46,156 bases of DNA from Verrucomicrobiota bacterium. Lineage in GTDB: Bacteria; Verrucomicrobiota; Verrucomicrobiia; Chthoniobacterales; JAFAMB01. The notes under the pieces are model-generated. The model was not told the origin of the DNA. It did not search any database and saw nothing but the letters and a program-made list of their open reading frames with translations. The first letter of the stretch is position 1. Each line of letters starts with the position of its first letter. Shown here in pieces: positions 25,112-33,173 of the stretch. The position numbers and the translations under genes were made by a program. Location of the stretch: positions 1 to 46,156 of the forward strand of contig JAFAZK010000020.1 in NCBI GenBank assembly GCA_019239825.1, in the 5' to 3' direction.

Positions 25112-26380
25112 ATGGCCCGCGCCTCTAATCTGACGATGTGTTCTTTCTGCGGAAAGAGCCACGCAGAAGTCCGCAAATTAATCGCCGGGCCAGGTGTGTA
25201 CATCTGCGATAATTGTATCAACGTCTGTAAAGGCATCCTGGATAAAGAGCTAAACGAGGATGCCAGGCGCCAGACCACAACTCTGCGCGTACCGAAGCCC
25301 GCCGAGATCAGGCGCGAGCTCGATCTCCATGTGATTGGCCAGGACGCCGCTAAAAAAGTTCTTTCGGTGGCGGTGCACAACCATTACAAGCGCATTCTGA
25401 ACGCCAACCCGACCAAAGATTTGTCTCTCGATCCGTACGCTGACGTCGAGATCGAAAAGAGCAATATCTTGATGATTGGCCCGACTGGGTGCGGGAAGAC
25501 GCTCCTGGCCCGGACATTGGCCCGAATCTTGGATGTGCCGTTTTGCATCGCTGACGCCACTACCTTGACCGAAGCCGGATATGTCGGCGAAGACGTCGAA
25601 AATATCATCTTGAGGCTTTTGCAGAACGCGGACTACGACGTCAAGCGAGCTGAGATCGGGATTGTTTACATCGATGAAATAGACAAGATCGGCCGCAAAA
25701 CCGATAACGTCAGTATTACCCGCGATGTCTCTGGCGAAGGTGTCCAGCAGGCGCTTTTGAAGATCTTGGAAGGAAGCAGCTGTAATGTCCCACCCCAAGG
25801 CGGACGGAAGCACCCTCACCAAGAGTATATCCAGGTTAATACCGAAAAGATCTTGTTTATTTGCGGAGGCGCTTTTGTTGGACTGGATCGGTTGATCAAT
25901 CGGCGTTTAGGCAATCGGGTGCTCGGCTTTCATTCGCCTCAAAACAGTTCTACGGAACTCCATTTGCGGGATACGTTGCGGCATACCGAGCCTGAAGATC
26001 TGCTCTCCTTCGGGATGATTCCGGAGTTCATCGGCCGGTTACCGATTGTGACGGCGTTGGATAGCCTGACTGAGGAAGAGCTGATACTGATTTTGACCGA
26101 CACGCGCAACGCGATGGTCAAACAGTACACCAAACTGTTGGCTATGGAGGGGGTTAATTTGGTGGTTACCAAGGATGCTCTCCGAGGCCTGGCCCAGCAA
26201 GCGGCAACTAAAGGAACCGGTGCCCGAGCGCTTCGTTCAATGTTCGAAAAGATCATGCTCGACGTTATGTACGACGTTCCGAGCAGGGAGGACATCGCCG
26301 ACGTTGTGATCAATCGAGCGGTGGTCGAAGGGAAACGAGCCCCGCTCATTCGCAGGAAACAGGACAAAGACGCGGCCTGA
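25112..26380 (+). CDS. clpX: ATP-dependent Clp protease ATP-binding subunit ClpX
   Basis: AAA+ unfoldase that feeds substrates to ClpP. At 422 residues it is full length. The N-terminal zinc-binding domain uses C10, C13, C32 and C35. Walker A is GPTGCGKT (123-130), Walker B VYIDEID (D188, E189), the pore loop GYVG (156-159). The ClpP-docking loop is where LGFHSP sits near 270. The C-terminal small domain follows with [24 protein letters not shown]. The start is the ATG at 25112. A hairpin of family 4 follows the stop by 18 bases and could end the tig-clpP-clpX transcript. Confidence 0.97.
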   Translation: MARASNLTMCSFCGKSHAEVRKLIAGPGVYICDNCINVCKGILDKELNEDARRQTTTLRVPKPAEIRRELDLHVIGQDAAKKVLSVAVHNHYKRILNANPTKDLSLDPYADVEIEKSNILMIGPTGCGKTLLARTLARILDVPFCIADATTLTEAGYVGEDVENIILRLLQNADYDVKRAEIGIVYIDEIDKIGRKTDNVSITRDVSGEGVQQALLKILEGSSCNVPPQGGRKHPHQEYIQVNTEKILFICGGAFVGLDRLINRRLGNRVLGFHSPQNSSTELHLRDTLRHTEPEDLLSFGMIPEFIGRLPIVTALDSLTEEELILILTDTRNAMVKQYTKLLAMEGVNLVVTKDALRGLAQQAATKGTGARALRSMFEKIMLDVMYDVPSREDIADVVINRAVVEGKRAPLIRRKQDKDAA

Positions 26381-26397
26381 TAAACCGCTTCATCTAG

Positions 26398-26487
26398 TTT
26401 CACCACAAAGGCACAGAGGACATAGAGGCCAATTTTTGGTTTCCTTTTACAGATCTTTGTGTCCTCTGTGTCTCTGTGGTGAAGTTA
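26398..26487. repeat. Inverted repeat, family 4, copy 1 (CACCACAAAGGCACAGAG)
   Basis: TTTCACCACAAAGGCACAGA (26398-26417, continuing GGACA) is inverse to TGTCCTCTGTGTCTCTGTGG followed by TGAAGTT (26460-26487). The loop is about 35 bases and includes a T-rich run. It lies directly after clpX and covers the first possible start (GTG at 26476) of the next gene. The CACCACAAAGGCACAG sequence is a repeat type I know to be common across many genomes of this kind. A second copy is at 37471-37642. Confidence 0.8.
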
Positions 26488-26493
26488 AGCGGA

Positions 26494-26919
26494 ATGAGAT
26501 GGCGACGGCTTATTCTACAAGGCGTTTTAGTGACAGTCTTGCTCGTCGCCGTCGGTGTTGCCTGCCATAAATCCGCTCCGACCGACCAGGAATTGACCCA
26601 AAAGTTAGTTGGGACCTGGATCACTGACGAGGCCGGAGGCAACTACCGGTTCTACGGAGAAAACAGCTTTCATCGCGATGGGATGCATTCCGCCGATGAA
26701 ATCATGCATGCCGACGGGGGTACAACGCGTTGGAGCTTTTCTGGTATCTGGGACATTAAGGATGGGAAGCTTGTCGCCTCGGGAGAAGTCTATCGAAGCG
26801 ATTCCAGCGCCGTCGAGACCTACCAGGTTGAAGAACGCATTGAAAGTCTCACCGAAGACGAATTGGTGTTGGTAAACGAAAAGGGCAACCGCCTCGTCCG
26901 GCACCGGAAGCGGTTTTAG
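26494..26919 (+). CDS. Small putative lipoprotein (lipocalin-like)
   Basis: A 141-residue protein starting at the ATG at 26494; an earlier GTG at 26476 lies inside the repeat and is not preferred. A basic start and hydrophobic core (RRLILQGVLVTVLLVAVGVA) end at a cysteine (VGVAC followed by HKSAP), a plausible though not ideal lipobox. The mature part reads LTQKLVGTWITDEAGGNYRF, then SGIWDIKDGKLVASG, alternating strands with the opening typical of small lipocalin-like or DUF4488-like lipoproteins. I cannot assign a function. It sits between the clpX transcript and a palindromic repeat. Confidence 0.7.
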   Translation: MRWRRLILQGVLVTVLLVAVGVACHKSAPTDQELTQKLVGTWITDEAGGNYRFYGENSFHRDGMHSADEIMHADGGTTRWSFSGIWDIKDGKLVASGEVYRSDSSAVETYQVEERIESLTEDELVLVNEKGNRLVRHRKRF

Positions 26920-26926
26920 GCGAGCC

Positions 26927-27224
26927 TTGGTAGGGCGAGGCTCCCCGCACGACCTCCCGGTTTTCACGAAGGAGTTCGGCGTTCGCCGAAATATGGCGTG
27001 CCGCGACATAGCGCCCGCCGAGCCGGTTCCAAAGCGTGTTAATGCCGCATCGTCGGGTCCCTTTCGTCGAATCAATAGAGCGCCGATTTCTACCTTCTAC
27101 CGGTCTACGGTGGCGCGCTCTGGGACGCGGCTCGGCACGCGATGGGCGTACCAGCAACCTAGGGTTGCTCAGTCTTGGTCTCCGTTAGCAATCTTGTACA
27201 TTCGGGAGGCTCGCTCCGCCAACC
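26927..27224. repeat. Four-arm palindromic repeat, family 2, copy b
   Basis: The outer arm TTGGTAGGGCGAGGCTCCCC (26927-26946) is matched at the far end by TTCGGGAGGCTCGCTCCGCC followed by AA (27201-27222). Inner arms are GCCGAGCCGG (27017-27026) and GCGGCTCGGCACGC (27127-27140). It has the same nested plan as family 1 but a different sequence. It fills the 353-base gap between the lipoprotein gene and ctpA. I reject a reading frame across it (26927-27388), which is only the palindrome plus ctpA in another frame. Confidence 0.7.
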
Positions 27225-27272
27225 GAGCCCTCGCTTTCCTATTCTCGATGCTGTGTTACCTTCCCCTCTTAC

Positions 27273-28577
27273 ATGAAGCGCAAATTGGTTGTCTTAATGG
27301 TGGCGCTGCTCGTGTCGTTCAACCTGGCGGTCGGCTACAGAATCCTTACCGGAAACGCAACTGCCGACTCGAACACGGACTATTTTAATCTCACCGTCTT
27401 TACTCGAGCCCTGCAATTGGTGCGGCAGGACTACGTGGATGAAAACAAGACGTCCTACCGTGGCCTGACCTATTCGGCTTTGCATGGCATGCTCAACAGC
27501 CTTGATCCCCATAGCCAGTTCATGGAACCGGCGGATTTCAGGGACATGGAGGACGAGACCAAGAGTCAGTTTGGCGGCCTGGGCATTGTCGTTTCCACTA
27601 AGGATGGAGTGATTACGGTGGTGACTCCTATGGAGGATACTCCCAGCTTCCGAGCCGGCATCATGCCTGGAGATGAGATCCTTCGGATTAATGGAGGCGT
27701 AACCGATCGGATGAGTTTGCAGGATGCTCTGAGTATGCTGAAAGGCGATCCGGGGCAAAAAGTGACGCTCACCATCTATCGGCAATCGACCAAGGAAACG
27801 AAAGATTTCACCCTGCAACGCGAGATCATTAAGGTGACCAGCGTCAAGGACGCCAAGATCCTGGATCAATCCGAGGGTACCAAGTTCAAAATCGGCTACG
27901 TGCGAATCACCCAATTCAGCGAACCAACGGCGCAAGAACTTGCTCAGAAATTGGATGATCTCCAGCGTCAAGGGATGCAGGCGTTGATTCTGGATCTCCG
28001 TTTCAACCCGGGTGGATTGTTAACCAGCGCGGTCGATGTGTGCGGACAATTCCTGCCGCCTAAAACGATGGTGTTGTATACCGAGGGTCGAGAGGGGTCT
28101 CAACGCCACGAATACTTTACGGACCAAAAGGCCAAGCCTCGGCTGAATATCCCGATGGCTCTGTTGGTCAACGGTCAGAGCGCGAGCGGAGCCGAAATTG
28201 TGGCCGGCGCATTGCGAGATCTCAACCGGGCGATCCTTGTAGGAGAGACCACATTCGGGAAAGGTTCGGTCCAGAGTGTTATCCAGTTACCCGATGGTTC
28301 CGCGCTCCGCTTGACCACCGCCAAGTACTACACTCCTAGCCGCCAGGTGATTCACCAAAACGGAGTCACCCCTAATATCAAAGCGTCGTTAACTCTTGAT
28401 CAGGAGAAGGCGCTTCTTTTGCGGAGAAAAGAAGGTCCTCTGTCGCCAGATGATCAAAAATTTGCCAACAACCAAAGGGATTCGCAACTGGATCGCGCAG
28501 TCGACGCGGTCAAGAGCGTCATGATTTACACGCAGGGCGGCGCTCAGCCTCAACCGTCGCAACCGTCGGAGAAGTGA
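27273..28577 (+). CDS. C-terminal processing peptidase (S41 family, CtpA/Prc type)
   Basis: Secreted or membrane-anchored serine protease that trims the C-termini of envelope proteins. An N-terminal hydrophobic segment (residues 4-22) is a signal or anchor. A PDZ domain covers about 95-175 (FGGLGIVVSTKDG, FRAGIMPGDEILRINGG). The catalytic site is in GQSASGAEI, where aligned S305 is the nucleophile, and K330 in TFGKGSVQ is the general base, 25 residues later as usual. The length of 434 is normal. The segment from about 405 on (QFAN.. to the QP-rich tail) is low complexity. It is flanked by inverted copies of a repeat arm (27201 and 28591). Confidence 0.93.
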   Translation: MKRKLVVLMVALLVSFNLAVGYRILTGNATADSNTDYFNLTVFTRALQLVRQDYVDENKTSYRGLTYSALHGMLNSLDPHSQFMEPADFRDMEDETKSQFGGLGIVVSTKDGVITVVTPMEDTPSFRAGIMPGDEILRINGGVTDRMSLQDALSMLKGDPGQKVTLTIYRQSTKETKDFTLQREIIKVTSVKDAKILDQSEGTKFKIGYVRITQFSEPTAQELAQKLDDLQRQGMQALILDLRFNPGGLLTSAVDVCGQFLPPKTMVLYTEGREGSQRHEYFTDQKAKPRLNIPMALLVNGQSASGAEIVAGALRDLNRAILVGETTFGKGSVQSVIQLPDGSALRLTTAKYYTPSRQVIHQNGVTPNIKASLTLDQEKALLLRRKEGPLSPDDQKFANNQRDSQLDRAVDAVKSVMIYTQGGAQPQPSQPSEK

Positions 28578-28590
28578 GCCTGGCCGAGCA

Positions 28591-28616
28591 ACTTTGGCGG
28601 AGCGAGGCTCCGGTTC
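28591..28616. repeat. Single arm of family 2 (variant TTTGGCGGAGCGAGG)
   Basis: ACTTTGGCGGAGCGAGGCTC followed by CGGTTC is the inverted counterpart of the variant arm at 27201-27224, on the other side of ctpA. It has no nearby partner of its own. The rest of 28578-28719 shows no gene. Confidence 0.55.
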
Positions 28617-28719
28617 TTCCGAGAGTCGTGAGCTGTGCCAGATTGCCTATGCCATTGTTGGCGCCTGACGCTGATGATCTGTCGAGCCGGTCCCAGCGCT
28701 TAGGTTCGACCAAATAGCT

Positions 28720-29733
28720 ATGCCAATGCCAAACGGTCCGCTCGTACTGTCCATCGAGACGTCGTGCGATGAGACGGCGGTTGCCGTGCTCGATGGAGGC
28801 AGGCTCCTGAGCTCTTGCATCTCCAGCCAAACCCTGATCCATCGCCAGTTCGGCGGAGTGGTGCCGGAAGTTGCATCGCGCAATCACCTGTCTAAGGTCG
28901 AACCTCTAGTTCACGAAGCGTTGGATAAGGCGAACGTTCAGGTGCAGCGAATCGATTGTGTCGCCGCGACCCGCGGGCCTGGGCTGCTAACATCGTTACT
29001 GGTTGGATATTCGTTCGGGAAAGGTTTGGCAATCGGTCTCAATAGACCTTTTATTGGAGTCAATCATATCGAGGCCCATCTTCTCTCACCATTCTTTGGG
29101 ACTGAATATCGCCCCGAGCGCTCCATCGGATTGGTTGTAAGTGGAGGGCACACCTTACTCGTTTTGGTAGATCGCGTTGGAAAATATCAGGTTCTGGGCG
29201 GAACGGTAGATGACGCGGCCGGAGAAGCGTTTGATAAGGTCGCCAAGCTATTAGGATTACCCTACCCGGGAGGTCCTCAGATCGACGCGCTCGCACCGAA
29301 AGGTGATCCCAGACGCTACGATCTTCCCCGACCTATGGCGGGTCGTCGGGATTTCAATTTCAGTTTTAGCGGAATCAAAACCGCGGTCAGATACCTTTTG
29401 CCGAAGCTCGAAGGCGACTACGTGGCCGATGTTGCTGCATCTTTTCAAGAGGCAGTGGTGGATGTCCTCGTGCGCAAAGCCATGGCGGCATCAGCCGAAC
29501 TCGGGATCAATTTGATAACAGTTAGTGGCGGTGTCAGCTGCAATTCACGTCTACGCCACAGGATGGAGAAAGCCACGGAGAGGGCTAACAAACGGCTATT
29601 GCTGGCCCAAGCTGCTCTAACTACGGATAACGCCGCCATGATCGGATATGTAGCCGTTCAACGCTTTCGCGAAAATCTCGGGACAGACTTAGCCCTGGAT
29701 GCAGATCCGAACTTGAGCTTGGAAAATAGGTAA
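28720..29733 (+). CDS. tsaD: tRNA N6-threonylcarbamoyladenosine transferase TsaD
   Basis: TsaD adds threonylcarbamoyl to A37 of ANN-decoding tRNAs with TsaB, TsaE and TsaC. It is 337 residues. The ASKHA phosphate motif is SIETSCDETAVAVLDGG, followed by HRQFGGVVPEVASRNH (41-56). Metal ligands are H116 and H120 (NHIEAHLLS), and SGGHTLLVL marks the phosphate-2 loop. The final third has SGGVSCNSRLRHRM and TTDNAAMIGY, with the metal Asp in TDNAA. The usual Tyr in H-x-x-Y-G-G is Phe here. The start at the ATG at 28720 gives the normal N-terminus. No tsaB or tsaE is adjacent. Confidence 0.96.
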   Translation: MPMPNGPLVLSIETSCDETAVAVLDGGRLLSSCISSQTLIHRQFGGVVPEVASRNHLSKVEPLVHEALDKANVQVQRIDCVAATRGPGLLTSLLVGYSFGKGLAIGLNRPFIGVNHIEAHLLSPFFGTEYRPERSIGLVVSGGHTLLVLVDRVGKYQVLGGTVDDAAGEAFDKVAKLLGLPYPGGPQIDALAPKGDPRRYDLPRPMAGRRDFNFSFSGIKTAVRYLLPKLEGDYVADVAASFQEAVVDVLVRKAMAASAELGINLITVSGGVSCNSRLRHRMEKATERANKRLLLAQAALTTDNAAMIGYVAVQRFRENLGTDLALDADPNLSLENR

Positions 29734-30028
29734 AAGGTCCCCGCATCTTGGCGATGTCAGAAAATAGCAGACTTAAACGACCCATAACTTAAGTTAGTAA
29801 TAACTAACAAGAGTCGAAGGTCTAGATCGTTGTAATCATTCTGTTAGGAAATTGTAATGAGTTGACCAGGCGGTCTACCTGCTTCCAGGAATCGAGGCTT
29901 TCCTGGGTAGCCTCACTACATCGAATTTAACAAGTCCGCGGCGTGCGAGACATACGATCATTAGCAGGGGAATTCTCCGTCCGGTCTTTCATCCGGCACG
30001 GCGGGAAGAAAAAAATGCAAGGACAGAA
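29734..30028. other. Intergenic region upstream of the first paralogous secreted gene
   Basis: 295 bases, richer in A and T than its surroundings. GTTAGT-AATA-ACTAAC (29793-29808) is a short palindrome that could be an operator. AAGGACAG at 30016-30023 is a fair ribosome binding site for the gene at 30029. I see no clear sigma-70 promoter and no gene. Confidence 0.35.
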
Positions 30029-30916
30029 ATGAAGAGAACCAATTATGTTATTGCGGCCGCGACACTCGGTCTTTTTCTGTGTGCGACCACAAAGGCGAAA
30101 GAGATACAGTTCACTACTTTGCCAGAGGTAGTCAGGACGACCGTCTTTCACCACTACCATTTTACAACTCCGGAAAAAGTCGTCCGGGTGGTGGAAGAAC
30201 CGGACAATATCTACGAAGTCACGGTTTTGACCGATGAAGGTCAACAAATCGTCTTCGTTAATGCTGAGGGAAACGTCGTGGAACGGCCCAGTGGAGTTGT
30301 GGAAACTACCGGCGGATCTGACTCCGGAGAAGTCACCGTAACTCTGGATCAAGTACAGGGTGCGGGTGAGCGGTACGAGTTCGTGCAAGACCAGGGTCCC
30401 GACGCGATCTTTATCGATCATCAGACCAACAAGCGAGTGATCGTTAAGAACGGCGCTGGCCGGGGACCGAGGGGCGGAGTCCGGACTAAGGAAGGAAGTC
30501 AAACTGATGTCCAGACCGATGAACGAACCACGGAAAAGAATCGGACCGAAGTTCAGACTAATGAACGAAACAAGGGGGGAATTCGAACCGAGGAAAAGGA
30601 CCAGCAACCTGGAAATATGCGGGAAAAATCTGACCAAGGTGATGCTGACCAAGGCCAGAAAACCATGAAGCAAGACGACAGGGATCAAAACCGGGGAACG
30701 CAAACTGGACAACGCGAAAAGGGAACGCGAGAAACCACTGGTGATACGCAGGAAGACAAGAATGCTGGCAAACAGGAAAAGAACACCGAGCAGAAAAATA
30801 TGAATTCTGAACAAGGCCAGAAACAACAGCGGGAAGCGAACCACACTCCTGGCCAGGAACAACAGAAGACGCAGGAGCGAGGAAAAGAAAAGACCAAGGC
30901 ATCTCCTACTCCTTAA
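30029..30916 (+). CDS. Secreted protein with a PepSY-like N-terminal domain and a long disordered tail (paralogue 1)
   Basis: A 295-residue exported protein of unknown function. A signal peptide covers 1-24 (MKRTNYVIAAATLGLFLCAT). Residues 25-95 (EIQFTTLPEVV, KVVRVVEEPDNIYEVTV, GQQIVFVNAEGNVVERP) follow the strand-helix pattern of PepSY-like/BLIP-type domains, and 108-145 (VTLDQVQGAGERYEF, AIFIDHQTNKRV) form a second conserved block. From about 150 to the end it is almost all Q, E, K, R, T, D and N and is surely disordered. Within it a segment of about 12 residues is duplicated (TDVQTDER, TEVQTNER). It is the partner of the gene at 31054, which shares both conserved blocks but has no such tail. 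A hairpin lies just downstream. Confidence 0.72.
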   Translation: MKRTNYVIAAATLGLFLCATTKAKEIQFTTLPEVVRTTVFHHYHFTTPEKVVRVVEEPDNIYEVTVLTDEGQQIVFVNAEGNVVERPSGVVETTGGSDSGEVTVTLDQVQGAGERYEFVQDQGPDAIFIDHQTNKRVIVKNGAGRGPRGGVRTKEGSQTDVQTDERTTEKNRTEVQTNERNKGGIRTEEKDQQPGNMREKSDQGDADQGQKTMKQDDRDQNRGTQTGQREKGTRETTGDTQEDKNAGKQEKNTEQKNMNSEQGQKQQREANHTPGQEQQKTQERGKEKTKASPTP

Positions 30917-30936
30917 GGCTGAATGACTTGAGTCCT

Positions 30937-30971
30937 GGGACAGCCATGGCGACAAATCCACTGGCTGTCCC
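30937..30971. terminator. Hairpin between the two paralogous genes
   Basis: GGGACAGCCA (30937-30946) pairs perfectly with TGGCTGTCCC (30962-30971), with a 15-base loop. No U-tract follows, so it is not a standard intrinsic terminator. It may reduce read-through from the first paralogue, protect its mRNA end, or act in the leader of the second gene. Confidence 0.5.
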
Positions 30972-31053
30972 GGATACGAATTAACAACAAGAAGACATCC
31001 CTGGTGTCCGGCAGTATCGCGGGCGCAGGAGATTCAACTGCAAAGAAAAGACA

Positions 31054-31533
31054 ATGAAAAACGTAACCCGTTTAGTCGCCGTTGCCGGGGCGAGCTTGTG
31101 CCTCGTTGCGCTGGCCAAAGCCGATGAGATCCAATTCACTGCGCTGCCCCAAGTTGTCCAATCTTCGGTGATAAAGCAGACAAGAATAACTTCCCCGACC
31201 AAAGTGGTACGTGTGGTCCAGGATAACGGAATCTACGGAGTCACAGTAATGACCGATACTGGTCAACAGGTGGTCTACGTAAACCCGACCGGTACGATTG
31301 TTGAATCGCCGACGGTAGTTCACGAAACCGCGCCGACCGTGGTTCAACAGACTGGACCGGCTGTGACCCACGAAACGACTACCACAACGACGACAGAAGT
31401 TCCTGACGAGGTGGTCACCACTCAGGAGATCCAATCTGCAGGCAGTCGTTACGAACTGATCGAGAAAAAAGGAAACAAGGCTATCTACCTCGATCACCAG
31501 ACTGGCCGAAAAGTAAAGGTGGAATACAAATAA
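31054..31533 (+). CDS. Secreted PepSY-like domain protein (paralogue 2)
   Basis: A 159-residue exported protein, clearly paralogous to the gene at 30029. Signal peptide 1-23 (MKNVTRLVAVAGASLCLVAL, ending AKAD). Block 1 (EIQFTALPQVV, KVVRVVQDNGIYGVTV, GQQVVYVNPTGTIVESP) and block 2 (EIQSAGSRYELIEKKGNKAI, YLDHQTGRKVKVEYK) match paralogue 1 along their length. The spacer between them is a short T/V-rich stretch (ETTTTTTTEVP) where paralogue 1 has a different short spacer, and the protein ends right after block 2 instead of running into a long tail. Function unknown. A strong terminator closes the pair at 31576. Confidence 0.75.
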   Translation: MKNVTRLVAVAGASLCLVALAKADEIQFTALPQVVQSSVIKQTRITSPTKVVRVVQDNGIYGVTVMTDTGQQVVYVNPTGTIVESPTVVHETAPTVVQQTGPAVTHETTTTTTTEVPDEVVTTQEIQSAGSRYELIEKKGNKAIYLDHQTGRKVKVEYK

Positions 31534-31575
31534 TACTGTCTACCTAACTATCTAACTCACGAGACAAATAACAGG

Positions 31576-31611
31576 GGTGGTTTCGCATCCGGCGGAACCA
31601 CCTTTTTTTTT
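31576..31611 (+). terminator. Rho-independent terminator after the paralogue pair
   Basis: GGTGGTTTCGC (31576-31586) pairs with GGCGGAACCACC (31591-31602) through a short ATCC loop, and a run of nine or more T follows. This is the most canonical intrinsic terminator in the window and ends the plus-strand transcript. Confidence 0.88.
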
Positions 31612-31693
31612 AGGTGTGCTCTATGGGCGTTTCGTCCTGATCCCGTTGCTACCAGGCGTAAGATCGAAACCGTAGATTAAGATCGGGAGATCT

Positions 31694-32053
31694 TCAGCTG
31701 ATAGGGGGGCGTTGCACTGCTTGACTGTTGGACTCCGTACGATGGAAGACGACCAATACGGCTCCAAGGCTGCCGACGATCCAATAGAAAACGTAAATAC
31801 CCAAAAGCACCATACTGATGGTTCCGAAGAACGTTGTCCGCTCGGTGGCAGAAAGATTGGGCTGATGATAAATGACGTAATTGAGTAGTGCCTGTCTGAC
31901 TAGAGCGGTCACCGCTTCAGCTAGGACCACAAATCCTAGCAGAATAAAGCCGAAGTTGCGGTGCCGGAAAAAGCCAATCAGCCAGATAATGCAGATGATA
32001 ATACAAAAAACCCCCTGAGTAGCCGGAAAGAGATAACTTGAGAGTTCGACCAT
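31694..32053 (-). CDS. Small integral membrane protein of unknown function
   Basis: A 119-residue protein with three hydrophobic segments: about 10-30 (TQGVFCIIICIIWLIGFF), 35-55 (FGFILLGFVVLAEAVTALV) and 83-107 (ISMVLLGIYVFYWIVGSLGA). I start it at the ATG at 32053 (MVELSSYLF); the frame extends further upstream through repeat-like DNA, but the extra 93 residues are not membrane-like and include heptamer-encoded sequence, so I reject them. The C-terminus is hydrophilic. No family recognised. It stands alone between the terminator at 31.6 kb and the ABC cluster. Confidence 0.55.
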   Translation of the reverse strand: MVELSSYLFPATQGVFCIIICIIWLIGFFRHRNFGFILLGFVVLAEAVTALVRQALLNYVIYHQPNLSATERTTFFGTISMVLLGIYVFYWIVGSLGAVLVVFHRTESNSQAVQRPPIS

Positions 32054-32290
32054 GGCAGGAGTGTGAACGGTTTGTGGACGAGGCTCAAGATTACTGATTA
32101 GTGAAAGGTGAAAGGCCTGGCCTGAGTAAGCATTGAGCGCGTCGAATGGGCGAATGGCGCTGCTTGATGTTCGATGTTTTGGCCGAATTGGAGCGGGCAT
32201 AGGGGCGGTCACCCTGAATGCAATGCGCTCTATTGCGAATACTGATTCACGAGCACGATTGTGAAGAACGGGCAGACCGGCGACTGTTAA

Positions 32291-32350
32291 ACGCCGAACG
32301 CCGAACGCCGAACGCCGAACGCCGAACGCCAAACGCCAAACGCCAAACGC
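32291..32350. repeat. Heptanucleotide tandem repeat (ACGCCGA)n(ACGCCAA)n
   Basis: Five copies of ACGCCGA are followed by three of ACGCCAA and a broken ninth. The tract ends 2 bases from the stop codon of the permease gene (minus strand). The pattern of two homogenised blocks suggests slippage. It has no unique spacers, so it is not CRISPR. The rest of 32054-32290 shows no gene. Confidence 0.9.
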
Positions 32351-32351
32351 T

Positions 32352-33173
32352 CTACCCCTTAACCGCGCCTGATGTCAGTCCGGCGATGATCTGTTTTTGG
32401 GCAAGTAAATAGAGCGTAATTGCCGGGAGCATGGTCAGGCTGACGAAGGCCAAAACTTTACCCCAGTCGGTGCTGTACTGGCCTTGAAATTGCATGATGC
32501 CTAAAGGCCATGGATAAACCGCATCGTCGTTGATGGTCACTAATGGCAAAAGATAGTTGTTCCAGCTTCCGACCAGTGCGAGAACAGCGACCGTTGCCAG
32601 GATCGGGCGCGAGAGTGGCAACGTGATCCGCAAGAAGATCCGAGGATAGCTGCAGCCATCCATGATAGCGGCTTCGAAAAGCTCGCGCGGCAGCTCGGCA
32701 AAAAAACTCCGAAGCAGTACAATGCTAAAGCTTAAATTAAAGGCTACCTGCGGAAGGATGACTCCCCAGTAGGTATCGAGTAACCCAAGGTCTCGGACCC
32801 GGATGAAAAGCGGCAGAACCGCCGTAGCAAACGGGAAGGTCAATCCTAAAGTGAGATAGTTAGCAATCCATTTGCGGCCGGCAAACCGGATATGAGCCAA
32901 GGTATACGCGGCTAACGAACTAACGAGAAGGGTCAATACCACCGTGAAAGCGGCGATTACGGTAGAATTCCAAAGCATCTGCCAGAAACGAGGCGTCGTG
33001 ATGATCGAAACGTAGTTGTCCGGAATCCATTGCCGAGGTAGCCCAATCGCGTTGGTGCGCAAGTCGCCGTTTGTCTTGAAACCGCCAATGATGGTTGCCC
33101 ACAACGGAAGGAGACAGAACCCGGCCACCAAAATTAGGAATAACCATCGATAGTAGTTAAAGAGCGATTTCAT
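32352..33173 (-). CDS. Sugar ABC transporter permease (MalG/CUT1 type)
   Basis: Inner-membrane permease of a carbohydrate importer; 273 residues with six predicted helices. The EAA loop that contacts the ATPase is EAAIMDGCSYPRIFLRITLP (residues about 188-207), with the conserved G three residues after it begins. The N-terminal helix MKSLFNYYRWLFLILVAGF and the periplasmic loop GLPRQWIPDNYVSI are typical of the MalG group. It overlaps the upstream permease gene by 4 bases (ATGA), so the two are translated together and form a heterodimer. It is the last gene of the cluster. Confidence 0.93.
   Translation of the reverse strand: MKSLFNYYRWLFLILVAGFCLLPLWATIIGGFKTNGDLRTNAIGLPRQWIPDNYVSIITTPRFWQMLWNSTVIAAFTVVLTLLVSSLAAYTLAHIRFAGRKWIANYLTLGLTFPFATAVLPLFIRVRDLGLLDTYWGVILPQVAFNLSFSIVLLRSFFAELPRELFEAAIMDGCSYPRIFLRITLPLSRPILATVAVLALVGSWNNYLLPLVTINDDAVYPWPLGIMQFQGQYSTDWGKVLAFVSLTMLPAITLYLLAQKQIIAGLTSGAVKG

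Noticed and set aside
25250..25822. A 190-codon minus-strand frame inside clpX
   Set aside because: Antisense to ClpX with intact Walker and zinc motifs.
26927..27388. A 153-codon frame between the lipoprotein and ctpA
   Set aside because: It runs through the family 2 repeat and then into ctpA in the wrong frame.
29927..30961. A 344-codon reading frame on the minus strand across the secreted paralogue 1
   Set aside because: It is antisense to the Q/E/K-rich gene; the low-complexity purine-rich tail gives an apparently open, leucine- and phenylalanine-rich frame. It has no family features, and the plus-strand gene has a signal peptide, conserved paralogue and ribosome site.
31072..31497. A 141-codon minus-strand frame inside secreted paralogue 2
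   Set aside because: Antisense to a gene with a signal peptide, a paralogue and a downstream terminator.
32054..32332. N-terminal extension of the small membrane protein
   Set aside because: The added 93 residues include heptamer-encoded sequence and no membrane segments.
32291..32350. The heptamer tract as a CRISPR-like array
   Set aside because: The units are contiguous with no spacers, only 7 bases long, and no cas genes are present.
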